This document shows, piece after piece, positions 22,628 through 35,800 of a DNA stretch of 60,000 nt. This DNA comes from Hydractinia symbiolongicarpus. Taxonomy: Eukaryota; Cnidaria; Hydrozoa; Anthoathecata; Hydractiniidae. The DNA is taken from contig NC_079882.1 in the NCBI RefSeq assembly GCF_029227915.1, forward strand, positions 9,736,001 through 9,796,000, read 5' to 3'. Under the pieces are notes generated by a model. That model saw only the letters and a program-made list of their open reading frames with translations. It did not search any database and was not told the DNA's origin. Within the stretch, counting starts at the first letter, position 1, and each line of letters starts with the position of its first letter. The translations under genes and the position numbers were made by a program.

Positions 22628-25600
22628 ATGTTTAGAGCTGCTATGGCAAAAAATATATTATTTAACAGCAGGAAACTGTTAAAAGCTTCCAGAAAACTGT
22701 TAGTGATACAGAGATCTTTAACATCAGTTATTGATGGTAAGTTAAAACAAATTGACAGTCCCTTTTGATGGTAAGTTAAAACAAATTGACAGTCCCTTTT
22801 GATGGTAGACATTTCTACATATAAAGTTACTGTAGACTAAATGGTTTTAATCACAGACACTGTTTTGTTTAGCTGAAATGAATTTGAATTTTAAGAAGAG
22901 GAAACAATACACATTTCTTACTGCTTTGTTTTTATTTTTTTCCATATCCTTACTGTGTTAACATGTTAATTGAAGTGTCTATTTGAGATATTTTTTTTTT
23001 AATATTTTGTGAGAACGGATAAATACTTTTAGTTTTTGAGCTTCTCCATAGTGTTAAGCCACTTCCATTCACACTTGCACACCAATATTAGCAGCGTTAT
23101 AATAATATAATATGCAAGGCTGCATAGGGTCAACAAAAATAAGAAACAGAAAGAAAGTTTTGAAGTAAATGATTTCTGATAGAAAGTAAACAGAATTTTC
23201 TAAAAATAAAAAGCTGAGCAAAACTTGTGTAATAATTAAATGAACAAAAAATTGTTTTTAAGAAACTAAAACTACTAAAACTATCCCTCATTAATTTCAT
23301 TTCCCTTAATAAATGTTGAGATTAGTGCAACTAGTAATTTCTGAAATTTCTGGTCTCTCCAATGAGGGCAGATTTGAAAAAAAATCCATCCCTTAATTAG
23401 CATTGGAGGGGTTCACCCTATGCCTTTATTCCATTATTAAAAGCAATTTAAAAATCACTTAATTTCAAAATCACTCCTTATTTCCTTATGGTCTAAGAAT
23501 TTTATGTTTATTAGGCAAATTTAATCTGTGAAAAACGATTCACAACTACCTAATTTTATTATTAGCATCAAATGGCTTGTCTGAGGATAAAAAGGCTATT
23601 CAAGAATTAGCATTTGGATTTGCAGAAAAGGAAATGGCACCAAAAATGCTTCAATGGGATCTAGAGGTACCTGCAGTAAAATTGTTAGATTATAATAATA
23701 TAGTATGTAAATAAAAGCTTTTTGGAGTACAAAATATAGTTTATAGAAAATTTTTCCAATTTGGCAGAAAAACAATGGAAAAAATATTGGTGGTTTTAGG
23801 ATTTTTGCTAACGTCAGCAGTGCATATAAATTTTTGGAAAAGTTTGACAAAAGCTGCGCACCTTCTTAGTTTTTGGTTCTGCTTTTGTTAAGGCTTTTGA
23901 ATTGAAATAAATGGTTCTGATAAGAGGAGGTGAACCATCTTTACAAAACATGTGCGCAGCTTTTTCATGTAAATATTTCAAGAAACTGCTCACATTTTTG
24001 GAAAAACTGCACATATTTTGTTCTTATCATAAGATTTGTGCTTTGTGCCAGTCAGTAAATCTGTTTTTCCTTTTTCGAAAAACATGCAGGAATAAACTTT
24101 GTGAAACTTTGCAGAAAAAAACAACCTATAAAAGTAATAATGACTCAGGGACCACAAGAGCCTGGGGACAAGATTGGAATAACAAAAGAAACACTCATAA
24201 CATTTACGCACTTTATGTACACTTGTTTTACACACAAGAACTTGATGCAGAATTATTGCTGCAGGGTGCACAGTTTTTTAATACATTTGCTAACAATTCT
24301 TCTTGAAAAACTGCTCACCCTGGGAAGCCGGAAGAGTTGTCATGTCTCAATTATCTTTCTAGGCCTTAAAATTAAGTAGGTAAGTCAAATCTATCAAAAC
24401 ACTCTGTGCTACTGCAATGACGGTCTCAAACTTCAAAAGTTTGCAGCTGGGAAACAGTTTTTGTCAAATTAAGGGTGACATAAAAGATTCGAATTAGTGT
24501 TTATGTTTTAATGAGTTATATGCCAATAAAGTAGATAGTTTTGACCTTTATAAGAATGACTAGTCAATAAAGCACGTGGAAAAATCCACTGAGGCAGGAT
24601 AAAAATGAAAAAAAAAGCGTCATTAGAAAAATTAAAAGCATCATTTGAAAAAATAAAAAAAATAGAACCTTGTTTTTACGTTGCCTCTATTGTATATAAC
24701 ACAGTTTAAAAATTAAATGGCCCGTTAAATCCCAAAATGTTTTTTTAGAAATTAATATACCTGTTGCATTCGTCGTATAGATCTTGAAACGGTGAGTAAG
24801 AAAATGGATAGGATCATGTACTTTTGACAAACGGCTGCAGAGATATTAGGGTTTGAAGATTTTTAGATGACGTCATCAACCCGTCCATTCCGAAACAGAT
24901 TCAGGGACCCAGTTTTAGGAAACTTACCCAAATTGGTCCAATGTGGTCCCTAGTTACCCACACAGTGAAAAATCATTGAGGTTACCACCTTGTTTCCAAG
25001 TTATTTGGCCTTAAACTTTTAGGTGCACTGTAATGGCTTCATTAATTTAATATAGGATATTGACGTTAAAGTAGTGTTATTTTCGTCGCGTCGTATTGTC
25101 AGAAAATTTAACATTTGAGACATAAGTTTTTCGGCAACATCAAAGGATTTTCCCTTGATGTTGCTGAAAAACTTATTACTTAACACATCCACTTTGCCTG
25201 TTTTTTAAGTGTGCAGCTAAAATTTTTTTAAGTGTGCAGCTTCTAGCACACTTGCCTATAATGTGTAAAGATGAAACGCTCATAAAGAAAATGTGTTGGA
25301 TCATATGTTTTTGACTAATGCATAAGGAGATATAAGGGTTTAAAAATTTTGCTGACGTCAACAAGGAACCACAAAATACAAAAAAATGATTTAAAAAATT
25401 TTGGGTACATAATTTGAATGTTGCTTGTAGAAACATAAAGGATACATTTTCTTTCTATCAAAAATGCTTGACAATGGTAATTTTTGATTCTTTTTTTAGG
25501 AAGAGTTTCCATTGGAAACATTACGTGCTGCTGCGAAACTTGGATTTGGTGGTATATTTTATTTATTTTTGCATTTTAGTATTATGTTCTTCTTTAGTTC

Positions 25601-28600
25601 AAAGCTTGTAACTTTAAAGAAAATATTTTCTATCTCTGCTGTAGGCATAAGGGTCAGTGAAAAGTATGGTGGCAGTCATTTAGGTTGTTTTGATGCATCT
25701 ATCATATATGAAGCACTTTCCACTGGTTGTACAAGTACTACAGCATATTTATCAATACACAAGTCAGTTTTTTACTTTTTAGTTTTCAATGTACTTAGGT
25801 ATGGTTTCAACTTAAATTTTTGTGCCATATTGTAACAGTTGTGAAAAGAACTACCTTAAGTGAAAGAAATTTGTTATTGATTTAATTTGAAGAGTGATGA
25901 CAAATGGTGTAAGTTTTCTTGAGAACAATGAACTCAAAGTCAAATTGATATTGTTTTGATTTTTAAATTGATGAATTTTGTTTTATATTTAACGTTAAGT
26001 TAATTTGATAATTGGTCGCTGTGTTTCATTATGACTACTGTTTTCCTTGTAGGTTATATAATAAAATGTCTTGTGTGACTTTACTGATCATTAGATTAAT
26101 TTTTGTGACATATTTCAAACAAATTTAAGTTCAATTCTAACTTATTCCAACTTGGGTATTATCATTAAACTAACCATCCCCGAAACCTTAGTCTGGTGCA
26201 ACCAAACAAGGTGTAAACTTTATTGTTATTTATCTAATGCTAAACAACAAGCCACTTTAATGGTGTGCTTTCTAATAATGACCACCCAGGTAAAGGTGCA
26301 TTTCAGTTTAAATTTGTGGAAAGAAATTATTTTAACCACACATTAGTATATGTTAATTTGACCTGAAACTTAAGTGGTCTTTAGTATAATTTTTACAAGC
26401 TGGCCTTATTAGACATAATAAAAAAAATACTAAAATTTACAAGTTACTAAAATTTAGCAAGTAAAATTTAAATGTGTTTATTTTGAAATTTTAGTATGGT
26501 GCAAGGATTAATAGAGCAATATGGATCTGAATACCTCAAAGACAAATTTCTTCCTTTACTGGTAACTTGTGAGGTAACTTCTTACTTTAGTTATTTATTA
26601 TAGTATTTTTTTTATGGTACAATTTCCTTTTTTTTTTCTTCTAACTTTAGAAATTTTCATCTTATTGTTTAACAGAACAAGGTGGGTGCCTATTAGTAAA
26701 TTTTGTATAAATGTATGAGATATTTTTAAGGTTTCAATAAGCAGTGGTTCTGTCATTAACTGGTTAAAAACTGTGGTACAAAAGCATAAGAATTGTGCCA
26801 GACATACGTCTTTTTCATACAAAATGTTTTTAGTAGAAAGATTTTTCTTTTGGTCAACAGCATCTACAAGTTACTGTTGAAAGTTTATCATTTCTTGAAC
26901 ATGATAGTTTAGTAGGCTACTAAACTATCATGATCAAGAAATATGAATACTGAACAGACAACCTGAAATAATATCTTCAATAGCATCTACAAGTTATTAC
27001 ACTGCAAAAAAAATTCATGTCTAATCTGTACTTCTCTTTTTTACATTTCTTAGTTTTAGTCTAGGTTATAAAACTTTCTAACAGCCTGTTATTGAAGGTG
27101 TGTTATCAGATGACGGTTATAAAACTGTTTAAAGGTTATAAAAAGGTTATAAAAAGCCTAAACATACTGCATATTCTTTCATATAAGTAACTTGTTAATA
27201 TAAAAACTGTTAAAAAAATCATAATTTTGTAGTAAAAACCTTCTGGTGCAAGAAAAAATATTTGATGAACTGCCTAATTTAATCGTTACATTTTTATAGA
27301 AATTTAAAAATGAAAAAATATGTAACAATACAAAGTTACTTTTTTTAGGGTCTGGAAGTGATGCAGCATCATTGTCAACTACTGCAAGCCACAGTGGTGA
27401 TCATTATGAACTTAATGGATCAAAGGTTACAACACATTAAAGATATCATGGTGTCTACCAAGTCAGAAATGTTGCAGAATTTGGCAGAATAGAAAAGCCA
27501 AGCAATCATCAGAAAATTTTCTTATAATTTTGATTTTTAAAAAATTTATAAAGAAAAATTTCTTGAACATGTGTTGAAGGTTCAGCTCCAAGGGGTGGCA
27601 CTAAAATTATAATGGGTGGTTCAGCAATAAATCCATGTCATTTTGCTAGGAAACTCGGTAATTATTTTAAATATTGAAGAAATTTTACTGCTTTATTCTG
27701 GGTTCAATGTATTACACATGATGCATTCGGAAGAAAATCAAAGTGTTACTAGAAATTAGGGTTGTTAGGCCCTTATTTGGAATCTTTTTAAGAGAATCAT
27801 CTAGTAAACAGTTAGTAGTGTTGTTGGAAGATAAAAATTTGTATGTCTGTGGTCCTAGATGCTGGAAAACATCTGACAAGATTTGAAATCATAATTCAAA
27901 ATTGCATGCTTTGACGAATAAGCATAAAAGTGTATATGCAATAAGCGAATCTTTGTCTGACCTTGCCAGGTAGGTTTTTTAAGGGTGATTTTCACGAAGC
28001 AAATTAAACGGCGAATTCGATGGCGAATTCACTTTTTAATTTTCATGACAAAATAAATTAGACGCCAAATTCATCGTTTACATTGGTTAACCGCGTTCTG
28101 ATTGGTCTAAAACTAGCAGCGAAACCTTTAGTCTACTTTTCAGCGAAGGGAATATTTACTGCGCATGCTCAGATACAATTCCCCGTCAAATTCGCTGGTC
28201 AATTCGCTTCATGAAAATCCCCCTTTAGAAATGAATACAGGTAATAGGAAAAATTAGTAAGTCATTAAAAAAATAGTTGCTTCATTAGAAAAGTCAACCA
28301 GTATTCTCAATTGTGAATTGTCTGTCTAACAGACAAAATTAGGACTGGTAGCTATCAACCTGCTTTTACCATAAATTAATATAAGAGCCACCAAATTAAA
28401 ACTTATACCAATTTTGTCTGACTATTTTTGTAACTTTCTGACATGATGGACACTTTTTATATGTTTTGTTTTGTTTTGTTATTTACTAAGTATCGTAACA
28501 TTTGTATGTTAGATGTTTATAAGTGGAGCTGGAGAATCTGATATTTACGCTGTAATGGCACGGACGGGAGAAAAAGGTACATCGCATTTCATGTGTACAT

Positions 28601-31377
28601 TGTTTTAGTAGTGCCAATCTTTAGTGTTTACATTATTGGGAGAAGTTGATATAAAACTTTTAACATTTTGTATTTACAGGTCCAAAAGGTATCACATGTT
28701 TTGTAGTTGAGAAGGGCACACCTGGTCTAGAATTCGGAAAAAAGGAGAAGAAAGTATATACTTTAATATGTCTTCTGTTTTACCATTTTGAAAAACATAC
28801 ATGGTTACATTTGCCAAAAAAAATTTCTGAATAGTTATACCTCTCTATATCTTATATGACAAAATGAAATTTAGTATTTATTATAGGTAGGATGGAATTC
28901 ACAACCCACACGCACAGTCTTTTTCGATCATTGTAAAGTTCCAGTCGAAAATCGAGTTGGAGAGGAAGGACAGGTCAGATAATTTATTTGGGTTATGCCA
29001 AATTTTAGAAATATTTAAAGATTTTGCCTTGTTTTTTTAACCTTATGTGACAGTTTCAGGCTAAATAGTAGCACGCATAAATCAATAATACTGATAAAAA
29101 TATTAATCCTTTTCAAGTTGATTGAAATAAAACAGAAACACTGCCTATTTCTGGAAATGCTGTCCTTTTCCCCAAGTAATCAAAAATACAAAATAATCCA
29201 TTTAGAAACCTCGTTTACTATTTGATTAATCTTATATCATGAACGTTTACCAAAACCTATTATAGAACAGGCGTGTTCCATCATGTAGTGTCTCACATTT
29301 CTTGACGGCAAAGGATTAAACATTAAAATCGAATAAAACGTTTAAGCTTTTCACCCAGAATTCATTCAAAAATAAACAATGTATTTCTTTAGTGCAGACT
29401 CTTTAGTGTAAATTAACAAATTTTCTTCAATGTCTTTACAGAAATATTGGGGAATGTATAGATGGGGGTTTATCAAAAAGTGATAATTTAATGTCATCAG
29501 AAAGATAACATTAGTTGCAAAAATTTCAATACCGGCATAAACCAGATATTTTTTGCCCAGAAATTCATGTCACAATACAAACTCTTCAAAACTGTGAATC
29601 TATAAATTTTGTTATAATGCCATTCTGTTTATATCATTCTTAACAAAAGGAACACCACAATGTTTTCACAAAAATTATCGTTTTAGGGGTTTAGTATTGC
29701 AATGAATGCATTAAATGGTGGAAGAATAAGCATTGGTATGATATATTCTTTGTATATTTCTGTCGATTATTTTGTGAGCATTTTACAGTGGCCACACCTG
29801 CTATGTTCTTATACAACCTTCAAAAAACAACAAACAATTCTCAAAGATCTATTATTATTTTTGCTGTCTGCCGATGAGCCTAAGACGGCAGCTACAGGTT
29901 GCAATGGGCAAATTCCTGTAGATTTTCTAAAAGGTGAATTCTTGTGAATTTTTCCACTAGCTTACAACTATTTCTAAAATTTGGCCGAAATATTATTTTT
30001 CTTCTTTAATAATTTCTTCCAGCTTCTTGTTCATTGGGTGCTGCTTATAAATCGATTCAAGCCTCAATTGAATATGTGGAAGATAGGAAACAATTCGGGG
30101 AGAGCATCAGTCAATTTCAAGTAATTGTTCTTACTGTTAACACGGAGAAAAATGTTTCTTACTTTGCACCATTATTAAATTTACTTATTTAAGTCGAACT
30201 AAAATTTATATTTAGCACACACAGTTTAAGCTTGCTGAAATGGCAACAGATTTAATGACGTCAAGGTTGATTGTTCGAAGTGCTGCTGAAGCAATTGATA
30301 AAAAAGATCTCAATTGTGCAACCATTGCAGCTATGGCTAAACTGCATGCAACAGATAAATGTTTTGATGTAAAATTATTTTCATTTTTGTCTTACCATCC
30401 ACTTATTCCTAAATAACTACTTTTGCAGTCTAATACATTATTAATTTTTTTTTCGTTATCAGTATTTTCAGTAATTATTTCCCTATTTGTAGATCGTTAC
30501 CCTATTGTTACATTAACAACAAAATGTGGCAATGAAACACGTTTACCGTTACCCTTGGTAAAATTGCAGTAAACAAAGCTAAGTTCCCCTGACACAACTA
30601 AATTTTGCCTGTATAATTCACATATGCACCGTTGCACATCTTAAATGCTGTGGTTCGAATTTTCTATGCTAGGAGAGTACGTAGGTATATAAACATCCTT
30701 TTAGATATGCAATGATGCCTTGCAGTTGCATGGAGGATATGGCTATTTGAAGACATACCCTGTTCAACAGTTTATGAGAGATACTCGTGTTCATAAAATA
30801 CTGGAGGGTAAGTATATTTTGCACCAGTTTTTTTGGTCCTTTTATACTAAGATTAAGTTTCATGTATGTATGTATGAAGTGAAAAGAATTTTCCTTCAAA
30901 GACTGATAGCTTCGTGGCACATTTCTAGAAGTCAAATCTTATTTATATATTTACTACGCATATTAAAATTGAATTGCAAGTTGCATTCAAATAATGTATA
31001 AAATTTTAATGCTATGCAAGAATGTTGGTGATGACTGCAAAGCTTGCTGACAACATTTTCGCCCAAAATAAAATAAAATATTCTTAATGTGTTTAAATAT
31101 ATTATCACACTTTGTTAGTTGAACTTAAAAGTTGTGATGTAGCTTTAGAGATAGAATTCTGTACGTTTTCCAAAACAAAAATGTTCTAAAATTTTACATT
31201 CTGTACAAAAGAGCTAATTGTTAAAAATGTTTCACATGAAATATTCTTCTTTCTATATGGCTACTTCAAAACTTGTTTAAAAAGCTTCGACAATCAAATG
31301 TTGTTATTTTTTTAGGCACTAACGAAGTTATGAAAATAATCATATCTCGAAAACTGTTAGAAGCACAAACTACATAA
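22628..31377 (+). CDS. ACAD8: ACAD8, mitochondrial isobutyryl-CoA dehydrogenase, 15 exons
   Basis: Flavin-dependent acyl-CoA dehydrogenase of valine breakdown in the mitochondrial matrix (isobutyryl-CoA to methacrylyl-CoA). Exons: 22628-22736, 23566-23666, 25500-25551, 25645-25762, 26495-26573, 26651-26681, 27349-27425, 28513-28576, 28680-28753, 28887-28973, 29687-29735, 30023-30120, 30216-30368, 30705-30807, 31316-31377. All borders are GT-AG and all phases join, giving 418 codons plus TAA; the human protein has 415. Residues 1-36 are basic and Ser/Arg-rich, a typical mitochondrial presequence. Landmarks are [16 protein letters not shown]-type coding in exon 4, [14 protein letters not shown] across exons 6-7, [17 protein letters not shown] in exon 9, and [15 protein letters not shown] then ILEGTNEVM, which carries the catalytic Glu (codon 398). 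The ACAD8 assignment over other ACADs rests on this whole pattern. No breaks are seen. The exon 1 donor is tandemly duplicated. Confidence 0.95.
22733..22807 (+). repeat. 34-bp tandem duplication over the ACAD8 exon 1 splice donor
   Basis: The unit begins GATGGTAAGTTAAAACAAAT and spans 22733-22766 and 22767-22800, with a 7-base third start at 22801-22807. Each full copy carries the same donor GATG|GTAAGT, so two identical 5' splice sites lie 34 bases apart. Only the first keeps the reading frame; the second would retain an in-frame TGA. Confidence 0.9.
24785..25365 (+). repeat. Pair of diverged dispersed repeats in ACAD8 intron 2
   Basis: About 24785-24885 and 25271-25365 are related over roughly 95 bases: both begin TGAAACG, share AAGAAAATG and GGATCAT blocks, and end with ATTTT...TGACGTCA(T)CAA. 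Between them lies an imperfect hairpin (25122-25146 with 25152-25175; core TTTTTCGGCAACATCAA). A third partial relative of the TTTTGCTAACGTCAGCA type occurs near 23800-23820. They appear to be remains of one dispersed repeat family of unknown type. Confidence 0.55.
26891..26941. repeat. Near-perfect 25-bp hairpin in ACAD8 intron 6
   Basis: Arm 26891-26915 and arm 26917-26941 are inverted copies with one mismatch and a single-base spacer. The arm starts TTTCTTGAACATGATAG. It lies in a 667-bp intron and has no coding role. Confidence 0.85.
27981..28225. mobile_element. Small MITE in ACAD8 intron 7
   Basis: Inverted ends of about 20 bp (AAGGGTGATTTTCACGAAGC at the left; its inverted relative with three mismatches at the right, 28206-28225) enclose 245 bases with internal inverted copies of GCGAATTCG-type motifs. 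No coding potential. A target duplication is not clear; TTAA-like bases flank the left side. Confidence 0.65.
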
Positions 31378-32809
31378 TCTTGCTAAATGGTTTTTATTTG
31401 CCTGCTGACGATTGTATGTCCTAGTTAAGAAGTTTTTTTAATATTTCATCTCCTAGAATTCGACAATTTTTTACATAATTGTATTATTTATTATGAAGTG
31501 CAATGTAAATTATATACTACTCCTTCTGTCATAATATATTTTAATCTTTTTGGATTATATCATATTTAAATTTATTAAAATTTAAAACTACCCATTAATT
31601 ATGATCAACTATATTTTTACATTGTTGGTCTGTGTCCTTTTAAAAACTATATGGACACATATTTTTGGGAGGTACTAAAAAAAATCCATGAAAAAGACTA
31701 GTTGCCCTACTGAGGGTTGTTCCCCTTGTTAATGGCAATGTGATTTAAAAAGAAAAAAATTGTAACTTCTATGGCCATGCCTCTAGAAAACGAAAGGTGA
31801 TAATGTGTTGTTGAAGTTATTTGTGGACCTAGAAAATTTGTCTTTGAAAAGCTCTTCTTGCTCTAATTAGATGTACTTTTAAAGATTTTTAGATATAATT
31901 ATATTATATACTACCATTTTACAATTGCTGATATATTTTACTGTCAGAATTTTTTCTATAACAGTACATGTATTTGTTAAACATTTTCAATATGTGAAAT
32001 GTTAACGAAATAAAAATAAAAAACATTTAAAAGAATATTTAAAATTTTGTTATACTGACTGGGACCTTTAAATTTTGTACAGACAAGAAGCACATCTGAA
32101 GGCACATGTTTTTATCAAAATGAGAGGAACAATCTAGAAGAAATTTAAATTCTTGTTGCAAGCCCCCTTTTTTTTAAAGAAAAAACAGTCAAATTCTCAT
32201 GATCTGTCTGTTATGAACAAATGTGCCATACTCCTATGATTTGCTCCTAAAGTGAAATCGTAACACTTGAATTAGAGCATTTAGTAAAACTGACACAAAA
32301 ATTATCTGAATATTTAGCTACTCATCATAAAATTATACTGTGTGTTTTTTTATAGTAAACATGTAGTGTCATAATGAATTAATTTTTTATTTTCTGTTGA
32401 TTTTAGTCAAAAATACACACCAAATTTTTTTTAGCTAAGGTTACACGCTCATTTAAAAAAGGTTCTCTATTACTGTGTTCCAGCTGAGCATTTTCTATTC
32501 TTCAAATGTGAAAACGAAGCCTTTTATAGTAGTTGGTTACTGATATGTTTTTCAAAGGTTGTTGCACTGGTATTTTTATAACAGCAAGCTTTTTTGGCAA
32601 AATCAAGTCAAATCAATTCCTGCTGAGCCTTTGTTTAAGAAATAATAAAATTTCATTCTTAAGGAAAACTTTTTTAATATTTATAAACAATGTCCTGTCA
32701 TGATTATTTTTTGATTTAGATGAATAGATAATATACTGTTTAACAAAAATACATAAGGAAGTTCATTCATAAAAGTGCTCATTTTATATCAGTATCACAA
32801 GAAATTGCA
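31378..32809. other. ACAD8 3' flank and spacer
   Basis: AT-rich sequence without a gene. AATAAA motifs at 32009-32014 and 32015-32020 could serve ACAD8 polyadenylation, but they are about 630 bases past the stop and such motifs are frequent by chance here. Nothing else is recognised. Confidence 0.35.
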
Positions 32810-35800
32810 ATGGGTAAGAATTTATTTTTTTGCAGCCATTTTTGGTGCACATTATTTCTAAATCATATTTCTAAATATGCTTATGGCAATTTACTTGTTA
32901 CAAGATTTACTAGTTCTTAGAAAGATTTTTTTTTCTAGGACGGAAAAGCATGTTTGTCATTCCAGAGTACATAAAAAACGGAGAAAGCCTAAACGTAAGT
33001 TGAATAAGGAAAAATCTTCCATATACAGGGAATATTATAAGCTATTGTAAGTTAACAATGAACAAAAAACTTAATATTTAATATTTAATACCTTAAAAGA
33101 AGGATGTGTTTATTTAAAACGAATATTCATTAAACAGAAAGTGAAAGCTTGTGTTTTTCAAATGTATTTTAACAATTTCTGTCTTTGATCTGTATTTTCT
33201 CTTATTGAATTATGACATACTGAATCGTATTTTTTTATTTAGAGTATGGTTACACGTTGGCAACGTGAAAATATGCCGGGGTAATACCGTGTCGCCTAAA
33301 ACACGCAAATCTTATAATTTTTCAAAAATTTCTTACCAGTACGAAATTTCATGCGGTCATATGGGATAACAAAGACAAATAATTTTTCCTTTCCCAGATC
33401 AAATTTGACCGGTACTAAATGTTCTTAACTGTTATAGGATTCAAGAGGTGGATTGTTCTGTTCAAATTTATTGGGAAAGTCTCATCTTCTGGCGAATAAC
33501 TCACTGAGAACTATTGATTGGTCTAGAAAAATTGAGCTGGTTGACACATACCAAGCATTACCAGCGCTTTTCATGCAAGTTTTACATGCAAGAAACCAAT
33601 AAAAATTGATAGTAGTTGATCATCTACTGACTGAGGATGAATGCGAATCTATCATTAGGAACTGCGAGAAGGAGAAACTTCAAAACATGGAGAACTATTA
33701 TATTAATGGAAGAAATAACTCTCGATTGGTTGCGTTTGATGCGAAGTTATCTGATGTGTTGTGGGAACGAATGAAATTAACTCTAGAAAAACAGCTAGCA
33801 AAGGATGGTTCCAAATTATATCCTTTAGGATTTGATGTGTTAAGAGGAGAATGGAAGTTATCTGGTCTTAATTAAGCTTTTCGTTTTAACAAGTACAACA
33901 GTTCAAAGAAAGAATGTTTTTCGATTCATAGAGACTCTCAGTTTTGCCCATCAGGCGATGAGAGATCCCTCTACTCTGTGGTTATATACTTGAATGATGA
34001 TTTCAAAGGCGGAGAAACCCGGTTTTACATACCCCATGATTCCTTAATCAAAACGAAAGATTTGACAATAGCAGAAGAGATTAAGAAGTTTGGAGGCTTA
34101 AAAAAAGGTTATGACACTGTCACTGTGTCTCCCAAGAGAGGTATGGCTGTCATCTTCAGTCAAAATATCCTTCCCGAATCTCTGCTACTTTGTCAAAGGA
34201 AAAGCAATGAATCTAAATACATCTTAAAGTCAGATGTGATGCTTAAACGAGATGATGAAATGTTTGGATTTAAAGTTAGTTCAGTTGAGAAAGAAGATTA
34301 TTTGAAATGCTTAAATTTATTACTATTTACGCTTACTATGCGCTTACTATTTCGACAGAAATAGTAAGCGCGACCCAGGTTTGCTGTATGAAAAGTGTTT
34401 GTCCATCCGCTACTCTTACCCCACTCAGGCTATGTTGAACGAAAACGATGTTTCTCATGAAACATGTAAAGCGACCGAGATGCAATCGTCACAAACTTCT
34501 TCATTATCCTCCTCCCAAGGTATTCTATATGAACAAACAGGAGTACTCTTGTTCCCTGTAGAAATCTGGAAACATATTTTATGTTACATTGATGATGAGT
34601 TAACTCTTAAAAATGTCTACTTGTGTTTTCCACAACTTGTTAAATTGAAGGAAAAGAGAAATGCTAATAAAATGATTCCCCAAGTTTCTGATGTGATAGG
34701 TGTCCACACAAAATTTCTATTCTCCTTTCCGAATTTTGTAAAGGCATATTTTGAAGAATGTAGCAAAGTTTTAGCTGTCTATGCCGTATACTTGCTCGGG
34801 CATTCGAAAGATGACAAAGTTTATACTGTCAATTACGATCCAGGAAAACATGAAGTTGTAGCAGTGGGTTTGGAAACACTCTTAAAAGATGTATTTTACA
34901 AAAGAGCTTCATACGGAGCGATCTACAAAGTATTGCAACAAGATTCTAAACAAAATCCAGCAAGTGATTTTTTCACAGTGTTGACAGACAATACATGGCA
35001 GTCAAGCATGAGCTGCCTTTTTCTGGTGTAGATATTGAAAACGAGTTTCGCTGCAAAGTTTGCGATTCTGATGATAATCCAGACTCTGATGAAAATCCGG
35101 ACTCTGATGACGATTCTGATGACGGCTGGTCTTGTAGCGAAGAAGTAGATCTAAATGAAGATTTTGTCAACACACTTGATAAAATGATTGATGCAATAGA
35201 TTTAATATCTATTCAACTTGATAAAGTAGATTATGACTTGAGAGAAGAAATGACAGACAAGCTGCGATGTCTTGTTGATGGCCATGTTACTTACAAGAGG
35301 TCAGTAGAAAAAGCTTTCTCGTCACGATATTTTGGTGCTGCCATCACGCGAAAATTAAAAAACCCAGTTGATGTTTCTGATTGGAAATGTGTTTGTGGAA
35401 TAGGAGGTATTGGTGACACTGTCAACAGGACATGTGCAACGTTTACATTTAACCATTTAATCGCAGATTTCACAAACCAAAACCTCGTGTGTATGAAAGA
35501 AAAGGAAAATTACTGTGGTGAATGTCAAAAGAATATAAAGGATGAGCCTAAAAAGAATAGTGGTGATTGGGATGATAATGAGGAGGAAGAAAAAGAAGAT
35601 GAGGAGGAGGAGGATAATATCTTATTAGAATCGTTGATTGAAGAGATCCGCAACGAGGTGAAGAATAGCATTCCTTTACACGCATACAGAGTTGATATCA
35701 GTGCTATTCAAGATGGAAGTTCGTCTTTTAACCATGCTTCTTGCCAATGTAATTATCCAAGTTTTCGCTTGAATGAATATGTAAATCTTCGAAGTTATCC

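Noticed and set aside
23911-24379. Open frames of about 90-130 codons on both strands in ACAD8 intron 2
   Set aside because: They have no domain or codon bias, overlap each other on opposite strands and interrupt a gene whose exons join without them.
33600-33875. TAA codons read as sense (recoding) in the oxygenase gene
   Set aside because: All other genes in the window use TAA and TAG as normal stops, and the same gene also has frameshifts and a lost ligand, so decay is the simpler reading.
34973-35173. Ser-rich minus-strand ORF
   Set aside because: It is the complement of the Asp/Ser/Glu-rich coding of the oxygenase relic.
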